DNA of 64,000 nt from positions 10,496,001 through 10,560,000 of the forward strand of contig JAZBRS010000049.1 in assembly GCA_037176725.1 (NCBI GenBank). The letters run 5' to 3'. Positions 9,501 to 19,670 of the stretch are shown one piece after another. Source of the DNA: Posidonia oceanica. Taxonomy: Eukaryota; Streptophyta; Magnoliopsida; Alismatales; Posidoniaceae. A program made the position numbers and the translations under genes. Position 1 is the first letter of the stretch; each line of letters begins with the position of its first letter. The notes beneath the pieces are model-generated. The model was not told where the DNA came from. It was given only the letters and a program-made list of their open reading frames with translations, and did not search any database.

Positions 9501-12117
9501 ATGGCCCAGTACGTCAGTGAGCCTCTCTTTACTCCTGTCACGGAGGGTGTTTCCATTCCGGCCCCTTCGGTTACTCCTTCTGTCCCTTTCGTTCCCCCTC
9601 CGACACTAGGGTTTCCTCCCCTGACGCCTCTAGGATCTCAGTATGTTCCGGGACAGTGGCAAGCATCTCTCCCTCCGGATCCGGTCGCCGAGTCTATCTT
9701 GATGACCGTTACTCGTGCTTCGGAGACGCCATTGCCCCCTCCGTCCCAGGGATACGTCGCCTTTGACATCCCTCCTACCGCTGCTGCGACTTTTACTGTA
9801 GAACCTGTTCCTCCCGGACAATCTGTGTCCGTGCCATTCGCTTCTCAACCTTCGCCGGCATTGCACTTCAGCGTTCCCGCTGCTGAGACGCCTGAGGCGT
9901 AGTACCAGCACCTGATGGAGCTTGCCCAGAGACTGCAGGGCATGGCTCTGTTGGTTCGTCCTCCCTGTGCTCCTGTCGTTCTTGAGGTTCCTTTGAGGCC
10001 AGTTCCTGCATTTCATGCATCTACCTCTACACCTCCGCCTCGACCATCGTCTCAACTGCTCACGGTTCCGACGATGGGGGCCCGCTTACCGCCTCCTTCT
10101 GCACAACACTTAGCATAGCATGCTCCTCTCCCCCTGGTGGTCAGTCCTTTGGACCGGCTGGAGCCCAGTACCTCACTAGCTCGCTGTCTGGCACCCCGCC
10201 TGTACAGCAACTGGTGCTCCAGCATCCTACCCCTCCCACCGCACAGCATGGCATCTACCCTTCCCCTTTGCATCAAGCCCAGCATCCTGCATACATCCCT
10301 GCATACACAGTTCCCCAGCACGGATACGCCGGCCATCCCGTTGCTCCACCAGGCGACGCTATGGTAGATCCGGAGGAGCACTTAGGTGCGACCCATTCGG
10401 CGTATGTGCTCAATACCCCAACTGATCCCTCTCCTGTGGCAGCAAATCCAGACCCCATCAACAACCGGATGGACGTCTTGGAGAAGGCACTATGACTAGT
10501 GCAGGGTACTGAGCACCAGACCTACCAATTTCGGGACCTCTGTTGCTTTCCAGAGGCGGTACTCCCTCCGAAGTTCAAAATCCCGGACTTCGAGAAATAC
10601 AATGGTAGGGGCTGCCCTGTAGCACACCTGAAGGCGTATTGCGGTGATCTCGCTCAGCTCCAGGCTGACGAGAGGTTGCTGATCCGCCTGTTCCAGAAGA
10701 GCTTGACCGGGCCGGCACTCAAGTGGTTCACATCGCTTGATATGTCAGCCATCAAGACTTGGAACGACCTCAGTCAGGCGTTCCTGGAACAGTACTCCTT
10801 CAACCTCGATCTAGTCCCAAAGTGGGCGGACTTGATCGCAATCAAGCAGAATTCCGGCGAGCCGTTCGGGGAGTACGTCAGCCGCTGGCGCGCCCTTGCC
10901 TCTCAGGTTCGAGATAGACCCTCTGACGAGGAGTCTATTGAGATCGTCATCAAAGGGGCGCAGCCATCTCATGGAGCTCTGCTTAGCATCCAACCAATCA
11001 CTACTTTTGCAGCACTCATCAGAGCTGGAGCGCGCATGGAGAGTTCTCTGCGGAGTGGCAACTTCCCGGCTCTCTCTGCGTTCGCTAAGCAGGCCGCGAT
11101 TAGCAGTAATAGTGCCAACAGCAGCACCTCCAACAACAACAACAGCGGCAGCAACAACAACCGGCCGAAGAGGAAAGACTCGCCGAAAACCGTTGTTGCG
11201 TTCGTCGACTCTCCTGCTGTGCCTGTTCACTTGCCGTCCCGGCCTGCCCCAGCTCAGATGGTGTATGCTCCTGCACCTAGGAATCCACCCACACCACAAA
11301 TCACAACCACCGCTAGACCGGTCTACCCTGCCACACCGTTTCAGCAAGGCTCATACCAGAGGCAAAGAAGGCCACCCATTGAGAAGCGGAAATTCGCCCA
11401 CTGGTGGAACCGCTCACGGTCATCTTGCCAAAGGTTGCATCGCTCCTGAAGTTCCCGGAGGTTCGTCCGCCCCCAAATCCTTTGCCGCATTGGTTTAAGG
11501 CGAACCTCTTCTGCAATTTCCATCGAAGCGTCGAGCATTCGACGGACAATTGCTACTCCCTGCGGAATGCAATTCAGGACCTGATCGAATCGGGAACGAT
11601 TGTGATTGACACGCACGAGGCATCCACTCAAGCACACACACATGCATCTGCACATTCAGCTGTTCCTCCTCATTCTGGCATCATCCACCAACCCCTACCG
11701 GAGCACACTTATTCGGCGGGGGCTGGAACCTCAGGCATTCACTCTGTCTTCCTTTCTGGGCCTACTACCTCTGTGGTAGACCCTTCTGATCTTATTTCTG
11801 ATATTTCTGAGCCTTTCCCTGTGAATCTCTATCTTGCGGCAGTTGCTGGTTCCGAGTCAGGAATTCACACGATCTGACCGCGTGCCAGGCCGAAGCGCCC
11901 CTTCGCGCCTCCTACTGTGCTTCCTCAGGCTCAATCCCCTGTACACCTCCTAGCTAGGGCCCAGCCTAGATCCCCTATCCACCTCTTAGGGCGACCTCAG
12001 CTAGGATCTCCTGTACACCTTCTAGGCAGACCTCAACCTGCCCCAGCCTTCCCACCCCAACAACCATACCCTCTAGGTAGACCTTAATACCCAATAGGTC
12101 CTCCTGTAACCCCTCCT
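9501..12117 (+). pseudogene. gag: Element B gag (broken)
   Basis: Gag forms the nucleocapsid-like particle. I place the start at ATG 9501 because 'ggtcagcNatggccca' is conserved in A, B and C. A proline-rich N-terminal region (to about 10480) is followed by the retrotransposon gag core (about 10520-11090; motifs FKIPDFEKYNG, LKAYCGDLAQL, LKWFTSLDMSAIKTWNDL, FLEQYS), an N/S-rich linker, and a zinc knuckle at 11512-11553 with spacing C-x2-H-x4-H-x4-C rather than the usual CCHC. In B the conserved Gly before the second His is Glu. Breaks: TAG 9900-9902, TAG 10116-10118, 1-nt loss near 10130, TGA 10493-10495, 1-nt loss near 11398, TGA 11875-11877, TAA 12085-12087. Confidence 0.88.
11512..11553 (+). 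other. Gag zinc knuckle, CX2HX4HX4C variant
   Basis: The residues read CNFHRSVEHSTDNC. The second ligand is His instead of Cys. The same spacing occurs in A (31250-31291) and C (complement 58559-58600), so the variant belongs to the family and is not a mutation of one copy. Confidence 0.8.
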
Positions 12118-14253
12118 GTGCTCGCAGCACGTGCTCCGGTGGTTATTGACTTAACCCTGGACACCCATCGCGTCCCTTACAGCTACGCCACAGAAATGTG
12201 TGCGGAAGTAACACGATCGGGGAGGGTCTACAGGCCCCCAGCACCGGCGATTAGGCCAAATCACCCTGAACCTGCTATGCCCACACCCTCTGACCAACCC
12301 GTAGCGGACCCAACCTCAAGGCAACCCGTAGCAAGCCAAATCCCTGCCCAGCCAGTAGCGGCCCAACTTCCTGCCACTACCCCTTTAGAGCCTGCCAAAA
12401 CAACCCCTCCTGTTGCCAAAAAGAACCAACCCAAGGCAGACATAACCTCCCAACTTAAGAAGGTCAAAGCCGATATATCCATTTGGGACCTAATCCACAC
12501 CTCTGCCGAACACCGCGAGGCTTTTCTTCACGTGTTCCAGACCGCCCGTGTGTCCCAATCTATTGAGCCTTCAGCCTTGGAGAGCATGGTAGGGATGATT
12601 GCGGAGCCCCAGGTCATCTCTTTTACAAGTGATGAACTACCTCCGGCGGGGATTAATCACAATCAACCCCTGTTCGTCACGGTTCAGTTCAAAAACTTTT
12701 GCATTCCCCTAACACTGGTTGATAATGGGTCAGGCCTTAACATCTGCCCCTTGCGTACTGCAACCAAGCTCGGATTCAAAGCCGAGGACATCACGCCAGC
12801 CGTGAAGGGAATGACAGCTTTTGACAACACACACCATGATGCTCTGGGGATCCTGATTATTCCTCTTGCTATCGGCTCGGTCGTCTTCGATGTAGAATTC
12901 TATGTCGTCGACTTGAAGCCGAATTTCAATCTTCTGCTTGGGCGCCCTTGGCTCCACAAGCATCAGGTCCTTCCCTCGTCCCTCCATCGGATGATAAAGT
13001 ACTGTCGTGGCGATGATGTCATTGTCGTCATGGCGGAGAACTTTGAGAAGGAGCGGATCGAGGTAGTCTCCCCCGTGTCTTCACAAGCTATCCCGTTTGA
13101 CCCCGAGACTTCTGAAGGTCTATATCGCGTTAACCGGTGCGAGCCAGTTAACTTCATTCCTGATCTTGAATGTGTCAACTCCTTGGCCGTTCACAACAAC
13201 CCCTTCCGAATGGTCGAGAATGTATGTCACAGGTGGGGTTACATAAAGGGTACACCGCTCGGGCGTCATGGCCAGGGGATCGCAGAGCCGATCGTAGCGG
13301 TGGAGCGGAGGAAATCTAAAGGCCTCGGTTACGAACCCAAGCCCAACGAAGATCACTGCCTTCAGCTCAAGGATCAAGAACCAGCCATCCCCAGAGACCT
13401 CACTAACTTCACCAGTGTAGGGGTTCTGGGATCAACTGATTATCAAGCCGCGGTGCCGGCAGAAGACTGGGTCTGCATTGAGGACTACTACTCGGATGAG
13501 GAGCAGTCTGGCGCAGTAGAGGCAGTCCCAACTGGCAGCAAGGCTCTGATCAGCACAGAGGCACCACGGTCAGTCTGTCCGGCTCTCCCTCCAGCGGATA
13601 TAGCAGACAACTCAGCAGGCTCTGTGGCAGAACTGGCAAGCTCTCACACTTTTGCAGCCACATCTGCATTACAAGCACAGGCAGCAGCTCAGAAGTCAAA
13701 GACACTCCTTCTGGCAGAATCAGGCAGGCTACCTGCGGTCGCAGTCGCATCAGTACCGCTGTCCCTCTCTCTAGAAGGACAGTCAGCCAATTCAATCAGC
13801 AGCACGACTCGGCCTACTTCAGCAGCCACATCACTGAGAATGCAGCCAGCGCAGTCCACTTCGTATCTTCCTGCGGCAAAACAGCAACTCTCATGGCAGG
13901 CCCCCATGGCGTCAGAAGCCGCACTCTCACAGTCATCACCGGATGCAGAGGACCAACTGAGCACCACAGTCTCCCGGCCCTTGAGCCCTCAGAAGAGCAC
14001 CTCTGCCTGCCCTCCACCTGCAACAGTGACCTTGGCAGCATACCCATCTGTGGCCCCGCTGATCAGTCTGTCTGGATCCCCCACGCCAAAGTTGTCGCTA
14101 TCAAGCGCGCCCGTGAGCCAAACCATGCAAACTCCAAGGGCAGCGATCCGTCTTGCAGCCGGGCCAGTGCCGCAGGCCCCCGGCGCCTACTACGTCGACT
14201 CACCCTCAGACGAGGAGGAAGGAGTGGCGATAGAAGCCCAGGTCGATTCATGA
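12118..14253 (+). CDS. pro: Element B protease with G-patch and pro-RT linker (711 codons)
   Basis: This is the longest intact block in B. The aspartic protease active site is DNGS at 12721-12732 (residue 202), in place of DTG/DSG, followed by the typical LLLGRPWLH motif near residue 273. A G-patch-like region follows (residues about 372-406: GYIKGTPLGRHGQGIAEPI … GLGYEP), thought to bind RNA in retroelement proteases. Then comes the acidic DYYSDEEQ and a long S/A/P/T-rich linker. The first residue is not a real start: this is an internal part of the polyprotein. TGA at 14251-14253 replaces the TGG found in A. A 1-nt loss near 14425 moves RT into another frame. Confidence 0.85.
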   Translation: MLAARAPVVIDLTLDTHRVPYSYATEMCAEVTRSGRVYRPPAPAIRPNHPEPAMPTPSDQPVADPTSRQPVASQIPAQPVAAQLPATTPLEPAKTTPPVAKKNQPKADITSQLKKVKADISIWDLIHTSAEHREAFLHVFQTARVSQSIEPSALESMVGMIAEPQVISFTSDELPPAGINHNQPLFVTVQFKNFCIPLTLVDNGSGLNICPLRTATKLGFKAEDITPAVKGMTAFDNTHHDALGILIIPLAIGSVVFDVEFYVVDLKPNFNLLLGRPWLHKHQVLPSSLHRMIKYCRGDDVIVVMAENFEKERIEVVSPVSSQAIPFDPETSEGLYRVNRCEPVNFIPDLECVNSLAVHNNPFRMVENVCHRWGYIKGTPLGRHGQGIAEPIVAVERRKSKGLGYEPKPNEDHCLQLKDQEPAIPRDLTNFTSVGVLGSTDYQAAVPAEDWVCIEDYYSDEEQSGAVEAVPTGSKALISTEAPRSVCPALPPADIADNSAGSVAELASSHTFAATSALQAQAAAQKSKTLLLAESGRLPAVAVASVPLSLSLEGQSANSISSTTRPTSAATSLRMQPAQSTSYLPAAKQQLSWQAPMASEAALSQSSPDAEDQLSTTVSRPLSPQKSTSACPPPATVTLAAYPSVAPLISLSGSPTPKLSLSSAPVSQTMQTPRAAIRLAAGPVPQAPGAYYVDSPSDEEEGVAIEAQVDS

Positions 14254-16037
14254 ATGTCCGACTTAGAGCTACTTTATCAAGAACAACTCAAGCCGATAAC
14301 TCAAGACCTGGCAGAGCATCGAGCCGCAAAAAGGAAAGGGAAAGCCGTGGTTACGGACCCTCCTCTGCAAGAAGACCATGCCTCCATCATGGTCCTGGAA
14401 GAAGACTCGGCAGTACCGGACCCCCTAGACCAGATGAGCTCATCACTCTCCAACCAGAAGGCGGGTCTAGGTGGTTTGTGCAACACATGCCTCACTGGGG
14501 GAGCATAGCGAGCGGCAATGCCCAGATCAGCCGTCGGTCTGGCATACCCTCCACAAGCACACTAGAAGACTCAAAGGAGGAGGCACTAGCAGTACAAACA
14601 GCAGCAGCAGCAGAGCAGAAAATAGAATCAGCAGCAGAATCACCAGCAGCCTCAGTAGCAGGGCCATCAGCAGTGTCAGTAGCAGAATCAGCAGAGCCCT
14701 CAACAGCATTAGCAGAGCACTCAACAGAATCGGTCATGCCAGAGCAAACAGAAGAAGTTGCCAGGACAAAGGTCGCGCACCGAGGCTACAAGAATACTCG
14801 AGTGAGCGTGACCATCCTGAAGCGTCACCAGGGCCAAGCAGCGGAACATGTACACTCTTTCGACATAACAAATCCTTCTTTCGAGAAAGAGATCCTCTTG
14901 GAACTTATTGCTTATGGAGAGGAGGACGATACGGGCATGGATGAGACTGACGAACCATTGCCCGAGTTCTGGCCCTATGACGACGACCCAGAAGGCCCCA
15001 ACCTCCATGTAGAAGAAGAAACAGAGGTTGTCAACATCGGCACAGCTGAGGAAGTCAGAGAAGTTCGTATCAGTGCCCAGCTGTCCCCCCAGGCTCGAGT
15101 AGAGTTCATCGCATTCTTGAAAGAGTATGCGGATGTCTTCGCCTGGAGTTACGAGGATATGGTTGGCCTTGACATAGAGATAGTGGTGCACAATCTGCCC
15201 TTGAACCCGGATGCCAAGCCAGTGAAGCAGAAGCTAAGAAGATGGCGACCACAGTGGCTGCTCATGATCAAAGAAGAGATAATGAAGCAGCTCAGAGTTA
15301 ATTTTCTCAGGGTCGTCCTTTATCCTGGGTGGCTGGCAAACATTGTACCTGTGCCCAAGAAAGATGGCCAAGTCCGGATCTGCATCGACTATAGGGACCT
15401 GAACAAGGCGAGTCCCAAGGACGACTTCCCATTGCCTCACATTGACGTCCTAGTCGACAATACAGTGGGCCACAAGATGCTTTCCTTCATGGATGGCTTT
15501 TCCGGATATAATCAGATTAAGATGGCAGAAGAAGACATGGAAAAGACTTCATTCATCACCCCTTGGGGAGTCTTCTGCTACCAAGTCATGCCGTTCGGTC
15601 TGAAGAATGCTGGCGCAACTTATCAGAGGGCCATGACTGCACTGTTCCACGACCTCATGCACCAAGAAGTGGAGGTCTATGTAGACGACATGATTGCTAA
15701 AACCAGAGAGCCTGAAGATCATCTTGCTTGTCTAAAAAAGCTCTTTGACCGTCTACGGAAGTACAAGTTGCGCCTGAACCCCAACAAGTGTGTATTCGGG
15801 GTGTCTTCTGGCAAACTGCTCGGCTACATTGTTAGCCAAAGGGGGATTGAGGTGGACCCGATGAAGGCAAAAGCCATCGTGGACATGCCACCCCCCAGAA
15901 CTGAAAAGGAGGTTCGAGGTCTGCTTGGGCGTTTACAGTATATCAGTCGCTTCATTGCACAGCTTACGCCCATCTGTGAACCCATATTCAAGCTCCTGAA
16001 GAAGAATGCACAAATCGACTGGAGCGAGGAGTGCTAG
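14254..16037 (+). pseudogene. RT: Element B reverse transcriptase
   Basis: RT copies element RNA into DNA. An acidic N-terminal region (PHVEEETEVVN-like, then FLKEYADVFAWSYEDMVGLD) leads into RT: IVPVPKKDGQVRICIDYRDL, MPFGLKNAGATYQ, and the catalytic YVDD at 15678-15689, then LGYIVSQRGIEVDP and the GLLGRLQYISRFI thumb. The frame is open from about 14426 to TAG 16035-16037. That stop replaces a Gln codon still present in C and is shared with element A. The linker before it carries S/A/E-rich low-complexity repeats (14580-14740). Confidence 0.9.
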
Positions 16038-16394
16038 ACTGCATTTGCCAAGATCAAGCAGCTATTGGTCAAGCCTCCTGTCCTGGTTCCTCCCACACTA
16101 GGGAGACCTTTGCTTCTCTACCATTCTACTACGCAGCATTCCATGGGCGCCGTCTTGGGCCAACATGACGAAACTGGTAGAAAGGAGCGCGCCATCTATT
16201 ACCTAAGCAAGAAATTTAATGAATGTGAGGCCAGGTACAGCACAATAGAGAAGACCTGCTTATCCCTTGTCTGGGCTGCACAGAAACTAAGGCACTATAT
16301 GATGGCATACCCAGTTCAGCTCTTGTGCCGGCATGACCCCATCAAGTTTCTCTTTCAAAAGCCGGCCATGGTAGGCAGATGTGCTAAGTGGTAG
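16038..16394 (+). pseudogene. RH: Element B first RNase H (degenerate active site)
   Basis: This follows RT directly. Recognisable features are RPLLLYHSTTQHSMGAVL, the RAIYYLSKKF motif, STIEKTCLSLVWAAQKLRHY and the connection FLFQKPAMVGRC. The first catalytic Asp of gypsy RNase H is absent (Ser/Thr at YHSTT), as is known for Tat-lineage elements, which rely on a second RNase H. It ends at TAG 16392-16394, where A has CAG. Confidence 0.85.
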
Positions 16395-17060
16395 GTGTTA
16401 TTGTCTCAGTACGACATCACCTTTGTTACACAGAAATCCATAAAAGGTCAGGCCATGGCAGACCACCTTGCTGATCTCCCTCTGCCTGAATACCAACCCT
16501 TCCAGATGCAGTTCCCTGACGAGGACATCCTCTTTGTGATGGAGGGCTCTGAGGAGAAAGATCCTGAAGAACAAGAGGAATGGCAGCTCTACTTTGACAG
16601 CGCTGTCAACAAAAAAGGTCGAGGCATAGGCGGAGTGCTGACCACGCCCCAAGGACAGATGATTTCCTTCGCGAGGAAGCTGACTTTCACCTACACAAAC
16701 AATGAAGCAGAATATGAAGCATGCATCCTGGGATTGAAAGTCGCCCTCGAGCATAAGGCGCAGAAGCTACATGTGTACGGCGATGCCATGCTGGTGATTT
16801 CTCAAGTGAATGGCGACTGGAGGACAAAAGATCCCAAACTTGTGCCATATCACGAACACCTGCTGAGGCTGATGGAAGAATTTGAGAGCATCTACTTCAC
16901 ATATATGAACAGAGCCAAAAACGCGTACGCAGACGCGCTAGCAACTTTGGCATCCTGGCTTAGTATACCTGAAGACAGTATAGTAGATGTATCAGTTACC
17001 TGCATAGAGCAGCCTGCACATTGCATGAACATAGAAGAGGCAGATCCAGCAGAGGAGTAG
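16395..17060 (+). pseudogene. aRNH: Element B second, archaeal-type RNase H (aRNH)
   Basis: This additional RNase H is diagnostic of Tat elements. The acidic catalytic set is complete: Asp in LYFDSAV (16596-16598), Glu in NNEAEYEA, Asp in VYGDAMLVISQV and Asp in NAYADALATLASWL. It probably removes RNA template strands and trims primers in place of the degenerate first domain. It ends at TAG 17058-17060 (CAG in A). Confidence 0.88.
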
Positions 17061-18306
17061 CCCTGGTATCAAGACATAAAAACTTTCCTGGAGTCTGGCA
17101 GCTTTCCTCCTGATGCCGTGGCAGCAGACAGGAGAACTCTGATGCGTCTGGCATCAAAGTATGTGTTGGGAGCTGGGCAGCTATACAGAAGATCATATAA
17201 CCAGATGCTACTGCGCTGCCTGGACAAATCAGAGGCGGACATGCTAATGCTTCAAGTGCATGCAGGGACCTGTGGCCCGCACATGAACGGCGTCCTCCTA
17301 GCCAAGAAGATCATGCTCCAAGGATATTTCTGGCAGACCATGGAAGTAGAGTGCTGCCGGTTTGTGCGTAAATGCCACAACTGCCAGATCCATGGTAACT
17401 TCATCAGGGCCCCCCCCACAACAGCTGCATAACATGTCTTCGCCATGGCCTTTCTCCACCTGGGGGATCGATGTCATTGGCGCCATCCACCCTGCTGCTT
17501 CAAATGGTCATCGCTACATTCTAGTAGCGATCGATTACTTCACCAAGTGGGTGGAAGCGGCCTCTTATAAGACAGTCACCGCTGTGGCAACAGAAAAGTT
17601 TATCAGGAACAATATCGTTGCCCGATATGGAGTCCCGCACTCTGTCATCTCTGATAATGGCACAAACTTCATCGCCAAAAGGACCGAGGAATACCTGCAA
17701 AGTCTCAAGATCAAGCATCATAGATCCTCGCCCTATCGGCCACAGATGAACGGAACAGTGGAGTCTGCAAACAAGAACATTGTTAAAATCTTGAAGAAGA
17801 TGGCAGAAACCCACAAGGATTGGCATGACAAGCTCCCGTACGCGCTCTGGGCGTACAGGACATCAATCCGGACCTCGACGGGGGCCACCCCGTACTCTCT
17901 GGTGTACGGCATGGAAGTGGTGTTACCTGTCGAAGTAGAGATCCCCTCACTGCGGATCCTACGAGAAGCTGAGTTGGAAGAGGCAGAATGGGTCGAAGAC
18001 CGCTGCATCCAACTGAATCTGATTGATGAGCATAGACTACAAGCTATGCACATTGCTCACAGTTACCAGAAGCGGATGGCTAGAGCGTTCTTGAAGAAGG
18101 TCCAGCCCAAAAACTTTCGGCCAGGAGATCTCGTTCTACGCGCCATTCATTTACCTGACGGTCGAGGCAAATTCCGACCTAACTGGCGTGGCCCCTTTGT
18201 GGTTAAGCAGATCTTCTTGGGTGGCGCTGTAACTCTTGAGGACATGGACCAGGTCAAGCAGTCCGAGCCGGTCAACTTGTGCTACCTCAAGAAATACTAT
18301 CAATAG
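17061..18306 (+). pseudogene. INT: Element B integrase
   Basis: Integrase inserts the cDNA. The HHCC zinc-binding part is HAGTCGPH … CHNCQIH (about 17258-17395). A frameshift in the C-run at about 17410 separates it from the core. The DDE core has Asp 17470-17472 (GIDVIG), Asp 17653-17655 (SDNGTNF) and Glu 17761-17763 (NGTVESANKN), so all three residues are kept. The C-terminal part has FRPGDLVLR … GKFRPNWRGPF and ends CYLKKYYQ at TAG 18304-18306. No chromodomain is visible. Confidence 0.9.
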
Positions 18307-19670
18307 CTTGGAGCAGTCATCACAGATCATTCTCCTTCATCCCACCTCTTGTACTCCCACCCTTTACACGTTTTCGCCCCTCTTCTCATTCCGTTTCCCC
18401 TGCCTTTGCCTCTGTACATCTTCATACACCACTTTGCTCTATCTTCTCCTGCATTCCCATACGTTCCGTCCCTTATCATCGTCATCGTCATTCTCTCAAA
18501 TCATGCATTGCATATTGCCCGATGATGAGAACTGGAAGTGCTTGCCTACTGCGGAAGGAGCCTCCCGCCTTCACCTGACACTGCTTAGATGCCCTAGCTA
18601 GTGAGGGAGCCACCACTCAGGGAGAGCGGGTGAAATGCCCAAACACCTAAGGACTTACACTCCTGGAAAATGCTAGCCAAAAGAGAACACATGCCCATGC
18701 CTGGATGCGCAAGAAAAGAAAGAAAGAGAGAGCCAGAATTCACGCCAGAAAGTCCTAGCCCCCATGTCTCAGAAGCCAGGCACCCACTTCCTCTAGGGTA
18801 GGGATAGCGGAGACCTGCAAGCCAAAAAAAAGAGAAGAAGAAAAAAAAAAGAAAAAAAAGAAAAGAAGAAAAACAAAAGAAAACAAAACAAACAACAAAA
18901 AAAAGAAGAAGAAGAGAATGATAGAAAAGAAAAAAAAAGAAAAAGCAAAAATCAACTCCCAAAAATGAAGGCGAGCAGAGTAATCTCGCACCTTTCACCT
19001 ACCCCGGAAAAGACTCAAAATTCAAGCCAGGTCCTCCTTGTCTCCAAGATAGGAAGGGGAGGAGCCCTGCACACCTACATAGAAGTAAGAAAGACAAGAA
19101 AGAGGAAAAGAGTAAGTGTAAGTCCTTAAGAGTTTGGTATGTAGCTCGTCCTCTCTACACCACCACCAAACATCACCAGCACCCTTTCCTGGAGTGCCAC
19201 CAACAAGTTAGGAGTCTGAGTAGAGTCCAGTGAATCAGGGACCGCTCCATTCCTAAGACAGCAGGCACTAAAGCATTCCGTATGCTGAGGGCAAACCACT
19301 CCAATCATTGATCATGCATACATCTGCATTTCCGATCATCTCATCCCCCCTTTAATCATTCTGCCTTGCAAGATCTGCTCTGGTACTGAGATAGTATTTC
19401 TACTCAGCACGCATTGGCATCATCGAGCTGCACTGGTCCAGGACTCCTGCCAGTCCCCGCCCCCGTGCCAACAGAATCCCCTACTTATATGTGCTTAATT
19501 GCCATGCTCTGAATGTTTACTGCTAAATATGCTGAACCGCTTTACCAGTCTTAGAATCTGCTTACAGTCAATGATTATGTACTAGCAGGAAGTCTGATGA
19601 TCTACAGTCTTGGTAACAGATGCTTGAAGATCCTGCAGCAGCTATCTGCCTACATTCTGCGATCTGCGCA
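18307..19670 (+). other. Element B pol-ORF spacer
   Basis: There is no gene here. It holds a conserved block near 18520-18620 (also in A at 38270-38365 and reversed in C at about 51780-51900), a purine tract (18820-18955), a highly conserved block around 19180-19230, and a conserved 3'-splice-site-like GCTTTACCAG at 19539-19548 with a second CAG at 19565-19567. These may serve expression of the downstream ORF. Confidence 0.7.
18820..18955 (+). other. Internal A/G purine tract
   Basis: More than 100 bases are almost entirely A and G. An equivalent tract is at 38637-38745 in A and, on the minus strand, about 51389-51505 in C. Its position resembles a central polypurine tract; function is not shown. 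Confidence 0.7.

Noticed and set aside
13893..14430. B's frame-3 stretch as a separate gene fused to RT
   Set aside because: It is joined to RT only through B's 1-nt loss near 14425; in A and C this frame belongs to the protease side and ends before RT.
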